A stretch of 64,000 bases of DNA from Mustela lutreola (taxonomy: Eukaryota > Chordata > Mammalia > Carnivora > Mustelidae): assembly GCF_030435805.1 (NCBI RefSeq), contig NC_081305.1, positions 54,408,001-54,472,000 of the forward strand, in the 5' to 3' direction. This document shows, in pieces, positions 37,287 to 51,504 of the stretch. Numbering within the stretch: the stretch's first letter is position 1; every line of letters begins with the position of its first letter. Under the pieces are notes generated by a model. The model had not been told where the DNA came from and ran no database searches. It saw only the letters and a list, made by a program, of their open reading frames with translations. Position numbers and translations under genes: made by a program.

Positions 37287-37470
37287 TATAATTAGGGAGA
37301 GGGAAAGGAGGGAGTGAATCCCTCGGGGGAGGGTGGGGAAATTTCCGGGCTCTTTGAGGTTAAAAGGGAAGGCCAGGCCAGGGGTCCCAGGCCACAGGAT
37401 TTCAGCAGCCCACTGGGCAGGGCAGAGCCACTTCTGGGTCTCCTCCTTTCTTCCCAGCATCGACTCCCAG
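37287..37470 (+). promoter_or_regulatory. KLK10: Putative KLK10 promoter and 5' noncoding exon
   Basis: TATAATTA at 37287-37294 and TTAAAAG at 37360-37366 precede a segment ending CGACTCCCAG|GTGAGG (donor at 37471). Human KLK10 also has a noncoding first exon. The coding exon acceptor follows at 37938. Start site is inferred. Confidence 0.45.
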
Positions 37471-37904
37471 GTGAGGTGGGATGCACCTCACCTTAGTAGG
37501 GGAGTGTTATGAGAGTATGGGTGGGGATCTTCGGGTCGCGGGCAGCCCTGGTTGAGCCTCAGTTTCCCTATCTATGGCATGCGCCTCTGAACCTCGTACC
37601 CCTGTCCACCTGTGAAGGAGGGCGGACCCCAAAGGCTGCTGGGCAGACAGTCCGGGAAAGCTCGGGCTGGGACCTCGCTCCCCCTTCGGGCGTAGGGAGG
37701 TCAGGAGGACGCCACAAGAGGCGTCATTAGGGTAATTGTGCCTGTATTGGGTGTTCCGGGCCCCAATCGCCTGTCTGTCGGTCCGCCCCTGAGGTTGTGG
37801 GCCGAAGTTTTCAGCGGGTCCGCGAGGGCTGGCTTGGCCCAGGTCGGGCAGATGGGCGAGGTGGGGTGGGTGTGGGGGTGTCTCTGACGAGGCATCTGTT
37901 TTAA

Positions 37905-40768
<2,864 letters not shown>

Positions 40769-41203
40769 CCCAGAGGCCCTGCCACTCCACCAGCTGCCGT
40801 CTTGCTCCTTCCTTCACAGTTGTGGGGGCTGAATTCTCCCCCTGTTCTGTTCGAACCTCTGCTGCCCAACACCTGCTAACATCTCTCCTCATCTCCCCCT
40901 GCCTACTGCTGCTCTTTCCGCACTTTGAAGCCAAAGTGTCAATAGAGGTGGTCAAGTTTAATTCAAGAAAAGCAAGGAAGCTGGTGGTCACCCAGCATCT
41001 GAGAGAAGTCGTCACTCACTCAGCCTTCCTCCCTCTGCTACTCCCTGCTGTGTGACCTCGGGCAAGCAGAGTAACCTGTCTGGGCCTCTGTTTCTTTGTC
41101 TGGAAGATGGGGACAATGGAGTGCCTGCCTCAGAGGCATTGTGAAGAGACGATCATACACACGATCATATAGCACGAGTGCATAGATTGCTATGGTAACT
41201 GTC

Positions 41204-41209
41204 AGTAAA
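41204..41209 (+). promoter_or_regulatory. KLK10: Possible KLK10 polyadenylation signal (AGTAAA)
   Basis: No AATAAA was noticed in the first 450 bases after the stop; the variant AGTAAA lies 436 bases downstream. Tentative. Confidence 0.35.
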
Positions 41210-42650
41210 GCATTAACATAGGGGGTGGCGAGCCCTGACTGAATATTCCCTGTTGTCATGATCTGTGAGCAGGTCCTGGTGAGGATGAACGTATGTAACT
41301 TCGTGTCCTGGGGAGAGAAGCACAGGAGTAGCACCCCCAGCCTAAGCCCCCGAGCCCCATCCTCTGCATCCCCATCCCTCAGGGCTGATGGAAAATCACA
41401 CTCCCCACCCTCCCCTCAAGGTCCATGAAGCACCCCTTAACCACTTCCTTCCTCCCTCCCACTGTTACCCACGTCTGGTCCACCCAGCACCAGTTCCTCC
41501 TGTCCCAGCAGGAGCTGGGCCACTTCTGAGTCATCTGGTCCCTTCTCTGCCTTCCTGGGGCCACTAGAACCCAAGGGACCTCACCACAGATCCACCTCAG
41601 CCTCCAAGACCAGAGGAACCCGCCCTGCCTTAGTTGCTAAGTTCAAGGAAAAAAGTCCTCTGAGATTTAGGGGAATGGAGATCCCTCTCCATTCTCTCAC
41701 CAACCACAAGCCCCAGTCCCAGCTCCACCATATCCCAAGTCTCCTCTGATCCAACACTCACAACCCCCAGTCCACTGCCATCCCAGTCCACTCACATCCC
41801 AGTCCACTGCCATGCCAACCCCCAGTCCACCCTATCCCAAATTGGCTTGGAAATTTCGCCCTGGAAATATGGAAGGAGAAGGGTTCTTTACCTTTCTTGG
41901 AAAGTGTCGCCATGTAAATATTCCTACGCTGGGGTGTATTCTACACAGAATCCAGGCAGAGCTAACGGATGTTTGGGTACCTCCATTTAGCCTGGACTCT
42001 GGAGATGTAACATCAGCTGAACATATGCACAACAGAGATGTTCCATTTCTGGGCACCTGTTATACGGCAGGCAGGATGCTGGGCACTGAGAACATAGTGG
42101 TGACCACCACCACGAGGTCTTTGCCCCTACAGAGCCCATGGAAGACTGGGACATAGTCTCCAGCTCCCTTCCTCTGCCCCCATTAGCACACCCAGGAAAC
42201 GCCAATCAGACATATCAGCTAAGTTTGTCATGCAACACTCGAAGAGGTGGGAACTTGATTCGTTTTTAAAGGCACATCACCCGTCCTTTTAGTCATCATA
42301 CTACAAGTGTTTACTGAGCTGTGTCCTACTCTAGGTCCTGGAGATGAATCAACCAGAGTTCTACCCTCAAGGAGCTGCTAGTCAGGTCAGGGAGACAGGC
42401 AAGACCTCCATTCTTGTCATTCAGGTTTCTATGCAAATGTCACCTCCTCAGGCCTTCCAGGATTGCCATGGCTAAAGGGGTCCCCTGTGTCACCAGGAAA
42501 ACAGTCCACTGCTGGGCTTATTTCTTTTGCAGCACTTGTTAGAGCTGGAATGACCTCATTTGTTTGTTTACTGCATAATGGTCTGTCACCTGTCTCTCCC
42601 GACTCAGTCCATGAAAGCAGGGACTCTGATTTATTCACTAGTGATTTTTC
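41210..42650. other. Gene-free spacer with old repeats
   Basis: Contains C-rich degenerate repeats (41690-41830, recurring CCCAGTCCACT) and L2/MIR-like fragments near 42040-42120 and 42295-42400. No coding signal. Confidence 0.5.
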
Positions 42651-42846
42651 TTTCTAAAAAAAAATTATTTAAATTATTTACTTGTCAGAGAGAGAGAGAG
42701 ACAGCACAAGCAGGGGGAGCGGCAGACAGAGGAAGAAGCAGGCTCTGCCAAGCAAGGACCCGGACATGGGGCTCAATCCCAGGACCCTGAGATCACAACC
42801 CGAGCCGAAGGAAGAAGCTTAACTGACAGAGCCACCCAGGTGCCGC
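42651..42846 (-). mobile_element. CAN-SINE
   Basis: Antisense copy with CTAGTGATTTTTCTTT / CTAGTGATTGTTCTTT flanks. Confidence 0.9.
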
Positions 42847-43236
42847 ACTAGTGATTGTTCTTTAAATACCTGGTACAGAGCCTGGCACACAGAGGCCACT
42901 CAATGCATCAATGGATTAACAACACAAATTGATCAGTGCTGTACCAGGAGGAGGCATGGGGTGCCCTAAGGAGAGGCCATGGACTCTTTCTGAAGGACTC
43001 AGGGAAGGCTTCTCAGATCAGGAGACATTTGCATGGGGTTTAAAAGGATAAGTAGGAGTGTACTGGGTAGAGAAGGAAATGTATTTCTGTCACTTTGTGA
43101 CCTTGAGAAAATTACTGGAATGTTCTCTTGATCTCAGTTTTCCCCTCTGTGGAGTAGGGTTGAAGAGTGAGAATTAAATGAGATAGTATATATGAAACCT
43201 GCCAGGCATAGAGTATGGTCAATAAATGTAGCTATC

Positions 43237-43633
43237 GGGGCACCTGGGTGGCTCAATGGGTTAAGCCTCTGCCTTCCGCCCAGGTCATGATCTCAGGGTC
43301 CTGGGATCAAGCCCTGCATCGGGATCTCTGCTCAGCAGGGAGCCTGCTTCCCCTCTCTCTCTGCCTGCCTCTCTGCCTACTTGTGATCTTTCTTTCTGTC
43401 AATTAAATAAACAAAATTTTTTTAAAAGATTTTATTCATCCATTTGACAGACAGAGATCACAAGTAGGCAGAGAGGCAGGCAGAGAGAGAGGAGGAAGCA
43501 GGCTCCCTGCTGAGCAGAGAGCCCAACGAGGGGCTCTATCCCAGGACCCTGAGATCACGACCCAAGCCAAAGGCAGCGGCTCAACCCACTGAGCCACCCA
43601 GGCGCCCCTAAATAAACAAAATCTTTAAGAAAA
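43237..43633 (+). mobile_element. CAN-SINE carrying a nested SINE
   Basis: Sense copy bounded by a perfect direct repeat AATAAATGTAGCTATC at 43221-43236 and 43634-43649. Its tail is split by an antisense SINE at 43418-43608. Confidence 0.93.
43418..43608 (-). mobile_element. CAN-SINE nested in another SINE
   Basis: Antisense copy in the tail of the preceding SINE. Perfect direct repeat TAAATAAACAAAAT at 43404-43417 and 43609-43622. Confidence 0.95.
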
Positions 43634-43649
43634 AATAAATGTAGCTATC

Positions 43650-43785
43650 AAGGGTCACCTAGGTGGCTCAGTGGGGGGGCATCAGACTCTTGGTCTCAAC
43701 TCAGGTCTTGCTCTCAGAGTCCTGAGTTTGAGCCTGGCATTGATATGGAGCCTACTTTAAAAAATAAATAATTTTTTTAAAAAAG
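43650..43785 (+). mobile_element. Short CAN-SINE
   Basis: AGGGTCACCTAGGTGGCTCA head, GAGTTTGAGCCTGGCAT B box and A-rich tail. The word GTAGCTAT flanks it at 43641-43648 and 43786-43793. Confidence 0.8.
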
Positions 43786-43959
43786 GTAGCTATGGAGATG
43801 TTATCAGAAGCAGTTAGTATGACACATAGTGTCTCTTCAGTTTCAGTCTCTACTCTTTCATCCCTGTCCGGAGAGAGAACAAGACGCTGTATAACCACGA
43901 GTGATATATATTGTAATTGAGGCAGTGCAGGGCTCTAGAGGAGAGGGATAGACTTAACA

Positions 43960-44345
43960 CATGTGTTGAATTCTGGCTATGTGCTGGACGCTGTTGTAAG
44001 TACTTCATGTGGGTTATTTAACTCAATCACCGCCCCCCCCCCACCCCAGCCTGGATTACTATTACTTCTTTTTTTTTTTTTTTTTTTTTAATTTATTTGA
44101 CAGAGAGAGATCACAAGCAGGCAGAGAGGCAGAGAGAAGGAAGCGGGCTCCCCGCTGAGCACAGAGCCTGATGCGGGACTCTATCCCAGGACCCTGAGAT
44201 CATGACCTGAGCCGAAGGCAGAGGCTTAACCCATTGAGCCACCCAGGCGCCCCTATTACTTCTTAATATATAGGTCAACTGAGAGAGGTCCAGTGACTTG
44301 CCCAAAGTCACACACTTCATAATTGCCAGCACTGAGTTCTGGACC
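43960..44345 (+). repeat. MIR-type SINE split by a CAN-SINE
   Basis: TGGCTATGTGCTGGACGCTG and later GTGACTTGCCCAAAGTCACA are the MIR halves, interrupted at 44070-44253. Confidence 0.65.
44070..44253 (-). mobile_element. CAN-SINE
   Basis: Antisense copy with T-rich start and GAGCCACCCAGGCGCCCC end. Direct repeat TATTACTTCTT on both sides. Confidence 0.93.
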
Positions 44346-45363
44346 CACGTGGTCCAGTTTCAGAGTCCATGCTCTAAACCAAGTGACACATTCCAGGGGA
44401 GCCCAGACCCAGAGTGATAATCAGGTTTACATCAATAGAAAGTGGAGGAGCCTGTGAGTGTCCAGGGCAGTAAAAGATGCATTCTTCCTCAAGAAATCAG
44501 AGGACACCTCCTGGAGGAGGGCGCATTTAGGTTGAATCTTGAAGGACGAGTAGGAGTGTACCAGGAAAAGAATATGGAGAAAGACATTCACTCATTTAAT
44601 TAACATCTCCTGAGGCTTCCTGAGAGCTCAGCTCAAAATGGGTGATCTGGGGACATAGAGTTGAATCATATCTGGGCTTGGCCCTGCAGGGCTGCCTACC
44701 TGATGAGGAGGAGGGATGGGGAGAGAGGCAGGGGGGATGGACTGATGGAGAGGACCGTGGAGGCGAGGAGATGAAAAAACAGGGCAATATTCTCAGAACT
44801 TGGCCCAGATCTCGTGGTGTTAAGAAAAAAGGAAAGTGCTTAGTTCCACGCAGGCTGAGCAGTGGGTCTTGGGTGATACGGATATGAAGAAAGGCGTAGG
44901 GTGGTTCATGAGAAGAGTGAGTCAATCCGGTTTGAACCATATTTCCTCAACCTTCTAGGAGAGGCCTTTGTCCTTGCAGGAAGGGGCCCAAATGCCCAGA
45001 ACAGGGAGGGCTCTGTAGGGGGTGCACACGTGCGTAGTTTCTTGTGGTCTCTGGCTTGCTCAGTCTGTGTCTCTCCCTCTCTCTCCTTCCCTCACCCTGA
45101 ATCCTTCTGTACCTCTGTCCTTTTCTCTTTTCTTAATTTGCTCTCTTTCCCTGTCTTGCCCAATCAGGCCTGCCTTCCTACTGAGTCTCTGTTCTTTCTC
45201 CCAATCCTCACCTGCTTTTGTGGGGGTGGGGGTGGGGGGGGTCCTCCTACGTATCCCCAGGCACAGATCCTAGCTCACCACAGCTTCATTCAAGATAAAT
45301 CTGCTTCCGTTTCAGGACCCAGCCTTAGGGATCACCTTTCTCTCCCTTTTCTTTCCTTCCTTC

Positions 45364-45551
45364 CTTTTTTTTTTTTTTTTTAAAGATTTCATTCATTTAT
45401 TTGGCGGACAGAGATCACAAGTAGGCAGAGAGGTAGGCAGAGAGAGAGGGGGAAGCAAGCTCCCTGTTGAGCAGAGAGCCCGACGAGGACCCTGAGATCA
45501 TGACCTGAGCCAAAGACAGAGGCTTAACCCACTGAGCCACCCAGGCACCCT
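45364..45551 (-). mobile_element. CAN-SINE
   Basis: Antisense copy with poly-T start and GAGCCACCCAGGCACCC end, about 380 bases upstream of the KLK9 start. Confidence 0.92.
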
Positions 45552-45606
45552 CTCTCCCTCTTCCTCCTCCGGACCCCAGAATACCCTGCATCCAGGTCCT
45601 GCATCC

Positions 45607-45614
45607 TGACGTCA
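45607..45614 (+). promoter_or_regulatory. KLK9: Perfect CRE upstream of KLK9
   Basis: TGACGTCA, the palindromic cAMP-response element, 313 bases before the KLK9 ATG. Whether CREB or ATF proteins bind is not known. Confidence 0.4.
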
Positions 45615-45926
45615 TGGGAATGAGGTTTCCCCTCTCTGGAGATCTCAGGAAGACTCCACATCCCAGGACTCCTCCCTCATTCAGCTCATCCCTGGCCCAG
45701 CAGGCCACCAGCTCATCCAACTGGTGGGGAGGGTTCCCCTGCATTGCCTCCATTTCCAAGGCCCCCAGTCAAGGCCCCAGGGCTTCCCCCTCCCCCTGGG
45801 ACGTTTCCCAACCCAGATTAATCACTGGGGCGGCCCCAGAGAGGAGGAAGGAGATGGCATGGCTTACCTTCAAGAAGCACGGCCAGCAGCCTGAACACAT
45901 GCTCAAGACCCAGGCGCCCCAAGGTG

Positions 45927-48900
45927 ATGAGGCTGGGATTCGTCTGTGCTCTGTTTTCTCTCCTGGCAGGTGAGGCTCCAGCCATCCATCCTGCTGCCTC
46001 TCCACGATCCCTGTGCCCCCGCCAGCCAGCTTGCCCTTGACCCGCCAGACTTCAGGTCCTTCCTGGTGGGCATCTAGCAGGTCTCCCCCAGCCCTCCTAC
46101 CATGCTTTTCATTGACCCCTTTGCCTCCACCCCACCCCAGGGCATGGCTGGGCAGACACCCGAGCCATCGGGGCTGAGGAATGCCGCCCCAACTCGCAGC
46201 CCTGGCAGGCCGGGCTCTTCTACCTCACCCACCTCTTCTGCGGGGCTTCCCTCATCAGTGACCGCTGGCTGCTCACAGCTGCCCACTGCCACAAGCCGTG
46301 AGTGACCTGGGCACCACTGGGGTGAGGGAGAGGGACAGTGCTGAAGGTAAGGGAGGGGTGGGGGGGCAAGGGGCCTTCAGTAGAGGAGGGAGGGAGCTGT
46401 GGTTGGGAAGGATTTGGCCTTCATTTCTGTTCCCAAAAGTTCAACTCTTAGAATTAGAGTTGACCCTCCAAATTCCAGAGTCCCAAATAATCTGATTATT
46501 AGAATCTAAAATTCAAAATTCTTAGAAACCTAGGCTCAGACCCAGAAAAATCCAGAGTCACAAACTCCTAAAATCTCAGATCTGTGAGATTCGACATCAG
46601 TTTAAGTGAATTCTAGAATTGAGACTCAAACTGGTAGAATCTTAGGAGTCTAGAGCAGGGCAGCTCCGTGGGTATATATCTCCAGCCACATAGTTAAGTT
46701 TAAATTTTCTTTTTTTTTTCCTAAGATTTTATTTATTTATTTGAGGGAGCAGAGTGATGGGGAGAGAGAGAGAGTGTGTGTGTGCAAGAGTGGGGGAAGG
46801 GCAGAGGTAGAAGCAGACTCCTAACCCAAGCAGAGAACCCTGGGCAATCCCAGGACCCTGGGATCATGACCTGAGCCAAAGGCGGACGCTTAACCCAGTG
46901 AGCCACCCAGACGCCCCAAGTTTAAATTTTCTAATAGACATACTACAATAGTTTAAAAAAAGAATTAACATTAATTTTAATAATAGATTTAATTTGACAT
47001 GCTCAAACCATTATTTTACTTTATTTTAATTTTTTCAAATTTTAATTCAATTAGCCAACATATAGTACATCATTCGTTTTTGATGTAATGTTCAGTGATT
47101 CATTGGTTGCGTATAACACCCAGTGCTCATCAGCTCATGTGCCCTCCTCAATGCCCATCACCCAGTTACCCCATCCCCCAACTCCCTCCCTCGTTTCCAT
47201 AACCCTCAGTCTGTTTCCCAGAGTCAAGAGTCTGTCATGGTCAAACCATTATTTTAGTATGCAATCCATTTTTAAATACTTATTAATGATATAGATCAGT
47301 CTTTTTGTTTAATACTACACTTCTGAAATCAGATGTGCATTTTACACATATTGCATGTCTCAATGTCAAATGCTCAATAGTTGTATGGGAGAGCACAATC
47401 CTAGAATCTTAGGCTCAGTATCCTAGCTAGGTCCGTTGAATATAGAAGCTCATGGTCCTAGAATTTTTGATTCACAGTATCCTAGAATACTGTCACTTGC
47501 AGAATTCTAGAATCTTGAATCAATAGAATTCTAGAAGTTTATATGCATAAATGTCTTGAATCTGGTGAATTAAACAAATCTTAGAATCTTAAATCTTAGA
47601 AAGCTATCATTTCAGATTCTTAAAATCCCTAAAATTTACATTGAGAGAATTCTAGAGTCTCAAACTATTTGAACCTAGATTCCTAAATTTCCAAAATCAT
47701 AGAATTACAGAATTTTAGGGATAGTTGGGTGCCTCAGTTGATTGAGCATCTGCCTTTGGCTCAGGTCATGATTCTGGGGTTCTGGGATAGAGTCCCGTGT
47801 CAGGGTCCTTGCTAGGCAGGGAGCCTGCTTCTCCCTCTGCCTGTCACTCTCCCCCTCTCTCTCTCTCTGACAAATAAATGAGTAAATAAAATCTTTAATA
47901 AAAATTTTTTAAAAAGAACTATAGAATTCTAGATTGATGAAATACATTTTATAGTCTCAGATTACTAGAATTCCAGGCTCTTTAGGTCCTTGATTTCATT
48001 CAGATAATTTTAAAACTCTAGGCTTTTGACCTAGAGAAATCTAGAATGTTAGAATGTTGGATTTATACCTGCCTCCTTAGTGCAGTAGGCAGCGCATCAG
48101 TCTCATAGAATATTGGATTCATAACATTCTAGGACGTAGAATTCTAGAATCGTGGATTCCTAGGGTGTTAGAATCTTAGAATCTACCTGATGCAGAAATC
48201 CTGAATTTCTGTATTACCTCTGGAAAGGGGTAGTCCATCTTGCTGTGATGTTTTTCCCTCCAGGAATGAAGCCCAGAATGCTGTGTGGGAATTTCCCATC
48301 ATGCATTGCTCCATGACAGGACCTCTTTCAGCTCAGGTCTGTACAGAAGGCTAGAATACTCAGATTTCAGCTCCAAAGACTAAGGAGAGAAGCAGAGATA
48401 TAGAGGTAGAAAAGATTCGGGCTTGAGAACAAGTTGGGGAAGACTGTTTTCCAGATATGGAGCCCAGGCAATGAGGAGACAGAGATAGAAATAATGTCTC
48501 ATACTCTTCAAGTCCCGAATTCTTAGTCGTAAGTTGGGTTTCTAATGTCAGAGGTCAGAAGCTAAGGAATGGACATGCACATCCCCAGAGAGCCCCCAGC
48601 TGTCCAGGGCAGAGACCCAGAGCAGAACAAGTGGACTGAGAGCTTGAGTCGGAAGACATGCATTGAGGGTGAGGGATATGGCTGACAAGAAAAGCCTGAG
48701 GCCATGGATGACCCCAAACTTGGGAATTTTACATTTCTCATCCCCCTCCATGCACACACAAACATGGACACACACACAGAGCCACTCCCCACAGAAGCCA
48801 CCAGACCTGTAGGGGTGGGAGGGTGGAGCTGTTCTTGTGTGGTAGGTGGAGCCCCCATGTGCTTGCATCGTTCCAGGGGACCCAGGTCACCATCAAGGCT

Positions 48901-49509
48901 CCAGGTGGAGCAGGAAGGAAGGTGGTAGTATGGGACTAGGAAGAGGTGTGAGCCTTTAGGGGAAAGCTACAAAGGTAGAGGCACACAAAGTGTTGGAGTG
49001 AGAAGCTGAAGCCCAGAGAGGGTGTGTGCCTTGCTTAAAATCACACAGCACTCTGGGTCATACAGAAATGACAGGGCCCCAGAGAGAACATGTGGCTTGT
49101 GGAGCACCTATCATCCTGGTGGACACCCAGCTTGACCTCTGAGGCCTGTCCCAACAGGTATCTGTGGGTCCGCCTTGGGGAGCACCACCTCTGGCAATGG
49201 GAGGGTCCAGAGCAACTGTTCCGGGCCACGGACTTCTTTCCCCACCCTGGGTTCAACAAGGACCTCAGGGCTCACGACCACAGTGATGACATCATGCTGA
49301 TCCGTCTGCCCAGGAAGGCACACCTGGGACCTGCTGTGCAACCCCTCAACCTCAGCCAGACCTGCGTCTCCCCAGGCACCCAGTGCCTCATCTCAGGCTG
49401 GGGGGCTGTGTCCAGTCCTAAGGGTACAACCTTGCCCAGAACTCAATCCCTTGTGGCTCATGCTGAGGGTCTGAATCCCCCCTATTTCTCTGTCTCTGTC
49501 TTTTCATCT

Positions 49510-49542
<33 letters not shown>

Positions 49543-51504
49543 GGAAAAAATCCAAGATGCTGTAAGTTACAAGATGCATTATTTACAACCACTAAGAATA
49601 GGGGATACAGTTCCTGTGAATCCTTGTATGACACCTTTTGCTGGAAGACACGCCCTCATTTCAGAGATGTTTAAATATGAAAATATAGACTTCATAGAAT
49701 TGAAATGAGGCCTGAGTCTCTCAGAGTCACAAATCAGCCACTCATTAGCCACACTGAGCCTCCCACATCAGTCCTGGCTTTCAAAATGCCTTGAAAAAAT
49801 AGTTTGAGCTTGAGAGATTTTACATAAAAGCCAAATTTCTGCAGTTACTGAGAAAATCCAAAGAGCTGACAATGCAGGACCCACATTCCCCAAACACCGA
49901 CCATCGGGCAGAATCAGTGGTGGTTGCCGCCTCCAGACCAGATGTGGGTTTTCTGGGCCGCTACAGTGCCCCCTACTGGCTGCTGTGTCTGTCTGGTCCC
50001 CTTTACCCACTTTTTTTTTTTTTTTTAAAGATTTTATTTATTTATTTGACAGACTGAGAGATGGAGTGAGCTCAAGCATGGGGAGCAGCAGGCAGAGGCA
50101 AAGGGAGAAGCAGGCTCCCCGCAGAGCAGGGAGCCCGATGTGGGACTCCATCCTAGGACCCCGGGATCATGACCTGAGTCTAAGGGAGCATTTAACTGAC
50201 TGAGCCACCTAGGTTCCCCCTCTCCACCCATTTCTATTTGCCGGTCAAGCCCACCTGAATCTGTGCCCCTGGATTATACACATGGGTCTATGCCTATCTA
50301 TGTCCATATCTATTTTCTACATGTTGCTTCTCCCTGTCTGTTTCTCTTATCTCTTAAGTCTTTATCTCTATCTCTGTCAATGACCATGAATGTCTCCTGT
50401 CTCTCTCACTGCCTTCTCCCTTGGCATCTCGGGGCCTATTTCTTTCTCTTTTCTCTTTCTTCATGTTTCCTCTGAGAATCTCTTTCCCCTTAAGAGGTCT
50501 ATCTGCTGCCATGGTCTCTATTTCTCTCTGTACGTCATGTATGTATCTCTTCTTGGCTCTTGGCTCTCTGCATCTGTTTCCCTGTTTCTCTCTTTGGCTC
50601 TCCCCATCTCCTCAACCATCTGTTTCTCTTTCACAGTATGATTCTCTCTGTCGCTGTGTCTTGTTTCTATCTTTGAGAGTCTTTTGCTGTGACTCTGTGG
50701 GTCCGAGGGTCTGGGTGGAGGGACTCTGAGTGTGATGGTCACAACTGTTGATACTATGGGTGGATCTCTTTTGCTAACAGTGCAGTATCCATTGACGCTA
50801 CAGTGTGCCAACATCAGCATCCTGGATCACAACCTCTGCCGTTGGGCATATCCGGGCCACATCTCGGACAGTATGCTCTGTGCCGGCCTCTGGGAGGGGG
50901 GCCGGGGCTCCTGCCAGGTGAGAGCTACTCTGGGAAGGAGCAGAATGGATATCCTGCCGGATTCCTGGGTCCTAGGGAATTAGGGAGTTGGGGGCCCCTA
51001 GAATTCATGGATGAAAGCACGGAGGGACCCAGGACACCTGGGTTCTGGGAGAGGATGGGACTGGGGCCAGGATTCCTGGAGGCCCAGACTCCAGAATCTA
51101 AAGGAGAGGACTGGGAATACAGACTTTAAGTTCTTGGGGGAACAGAGGGGACTAGGATCCCAGAGTGCTAAGTGCAGGGGTGAGGTGAGGGCTATGAGCT
51201 CATACTCCTGGGTATGAGGGAGGAGGGACTAGCCCTAGATGTCTAGAGGCCAAGGTGTCAGGAGAGGAGGACACGGGGCCTCCTGAGAGGAAGTGGCCAG
51301 TGTAATATGAACACCTGCTTAACAGTTTCTTTCCTCTTCTGCCGCTCACAGGGTGACTCTGGGGGCCCCCTGGTTTGCGACGGGACCCTGGCGGGTGTGG
51401 TATCTGGGGGTGCCGAGCCCTGCTCCAGACCCTGGCGCCCCGCGGTGTACACCAGCGTGTGCCACTACGTGGACTGGATCCGCAAAACCATGGAGGACAA
51501 CTGA
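45927..51504 (+). CDS. KLK9: Kallikrein-related peptidase 9
   Basis: Coding exons 45927-45969, 46141-46297, 49158-49423, 50781-50917, 51352-51504, GT-AG, phases I, II, I, 0, 251 residues (human 250). Signal peptide [15 protein letters not shown]. The zymogen is cut after DTR before AIGAEEC, as in human. Triad: His in LLTAAHC, Asp in [10 protein letters not shown], Ser in GDSGGP. Position 189 is Gly (GRGSCQGDSGG), so trypsin-like specificity is not expected. The usual SWG at 214-216 is SGG (VVSGGAEPC). Both features occur in human KLK9 and suggest chymotrypsin-like or weak activity. Blocks [16 protein letters not shown] and [15 protein letters not shown] fix identity. Intron 2 (2.9 kb) holds an unusual degenerate repeat, a SINE pair, an L1 end and a tRNA-Met fragment. 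Intron 3 has a GATA tract and one SINE. Confidence 0.95.
46710..46917 (-). mobile_element. CAN-SINE
   Basis: Antisense copy. AGTTTAAATTTTCT flanks it on both sides (46695-46708 and from 46919). Confidence 0.92.
47020..47238 (-). mobile_element. Carnivore L1 3' end
   Basis: Antisense L1 3' fragment: TTCAGTGATTCATTGGTTGC, ACACCCAGTGCTCATCAGCT and CCCATCACCCAGTTACCCCA are typical of carnivore L1 3' UTR. Direct repeat TCAAACCATTATTTTA on both sides. 5' truncated. Confidence 0.85.
47719..47915 (+). mobile_element. CAN-SINE
   Basis: Sense copy: GTTGGGTGCCTCAGTTGATT head, CTCTCTCTCTGACAAATAAA tail. Confidence 0.87.
48071..48106 (+). pseudogene. tRNA-Met (elongator) 5'-half copy
   Basis: Thirty-six bases starting GCCTCCTTAGTGCAGTAGGC and ending at the CAT anticodon (TCTCAT) match the 5' half of mammalian elongator tRNA-Met with two differences in the D arm region. 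The 3' half is missing. Near-identical 17-base words AGAATGTTGGATTTATA and AGAATATTGGATTCATA (two mismatches) flank it at 48051-48067 and 48107-48123, consistent with retroposition of a tRNA half. Because the host sequence is itself repetitive, the flanks could also be array units. Confidence 0.75.
49158..49165 (+). other. KLK9: KLK9 exon 3 start (acceptor CCAACAG)
   Basis: The acceptor ends at 49157. Joining CC from exon 2 with GTATCTGTGG restores [14 protein letters not shown], identical in layout to human KLK9, which fixes this boundary. Confidence 0.85.
49511..49541 (+). repeat. (GATA)n microsatellite in KLK9 intron 3
   Basis: Seven perfect GATA units, about 90 bases after exon 3. Confidence 0.95.
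50011..50219 (-). mobile_element. CAN-SINE in KLK9 intron 3
   Basis: Antisense copy with poly-T, AAAGATTTTATTTATTTATT and GACTGAGCCACCTAGGTTCC. Confidence 0.92.
50320..50700 (+). repeat. CT-rich low-complexity tract
   Basis: CTCTCTGTTTCTCTTTC-like words fill the second half of KLK9 intron 3. Open frames here are compositional artefacts. Confidence 0.6.

Larger units (their letters stand above)
46440..48185. repeat. Degenerate TAGAATTCTAGAATCTTAG repeat in KLK9 intron 2
   Basis: Words AGAATTCTAGAA, TAGAATCTTAG, TCTTAGAA and GGATTC recur at 10- to 30-base spacing from 46440 to 46670 and again 47395 to 48185. The array is interrupted by two CAN-SINEs, an L1 end and a tRNA-Met fragment. It is a decayed simple satellite rather than coding DNA. 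Confidence 0.7.
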
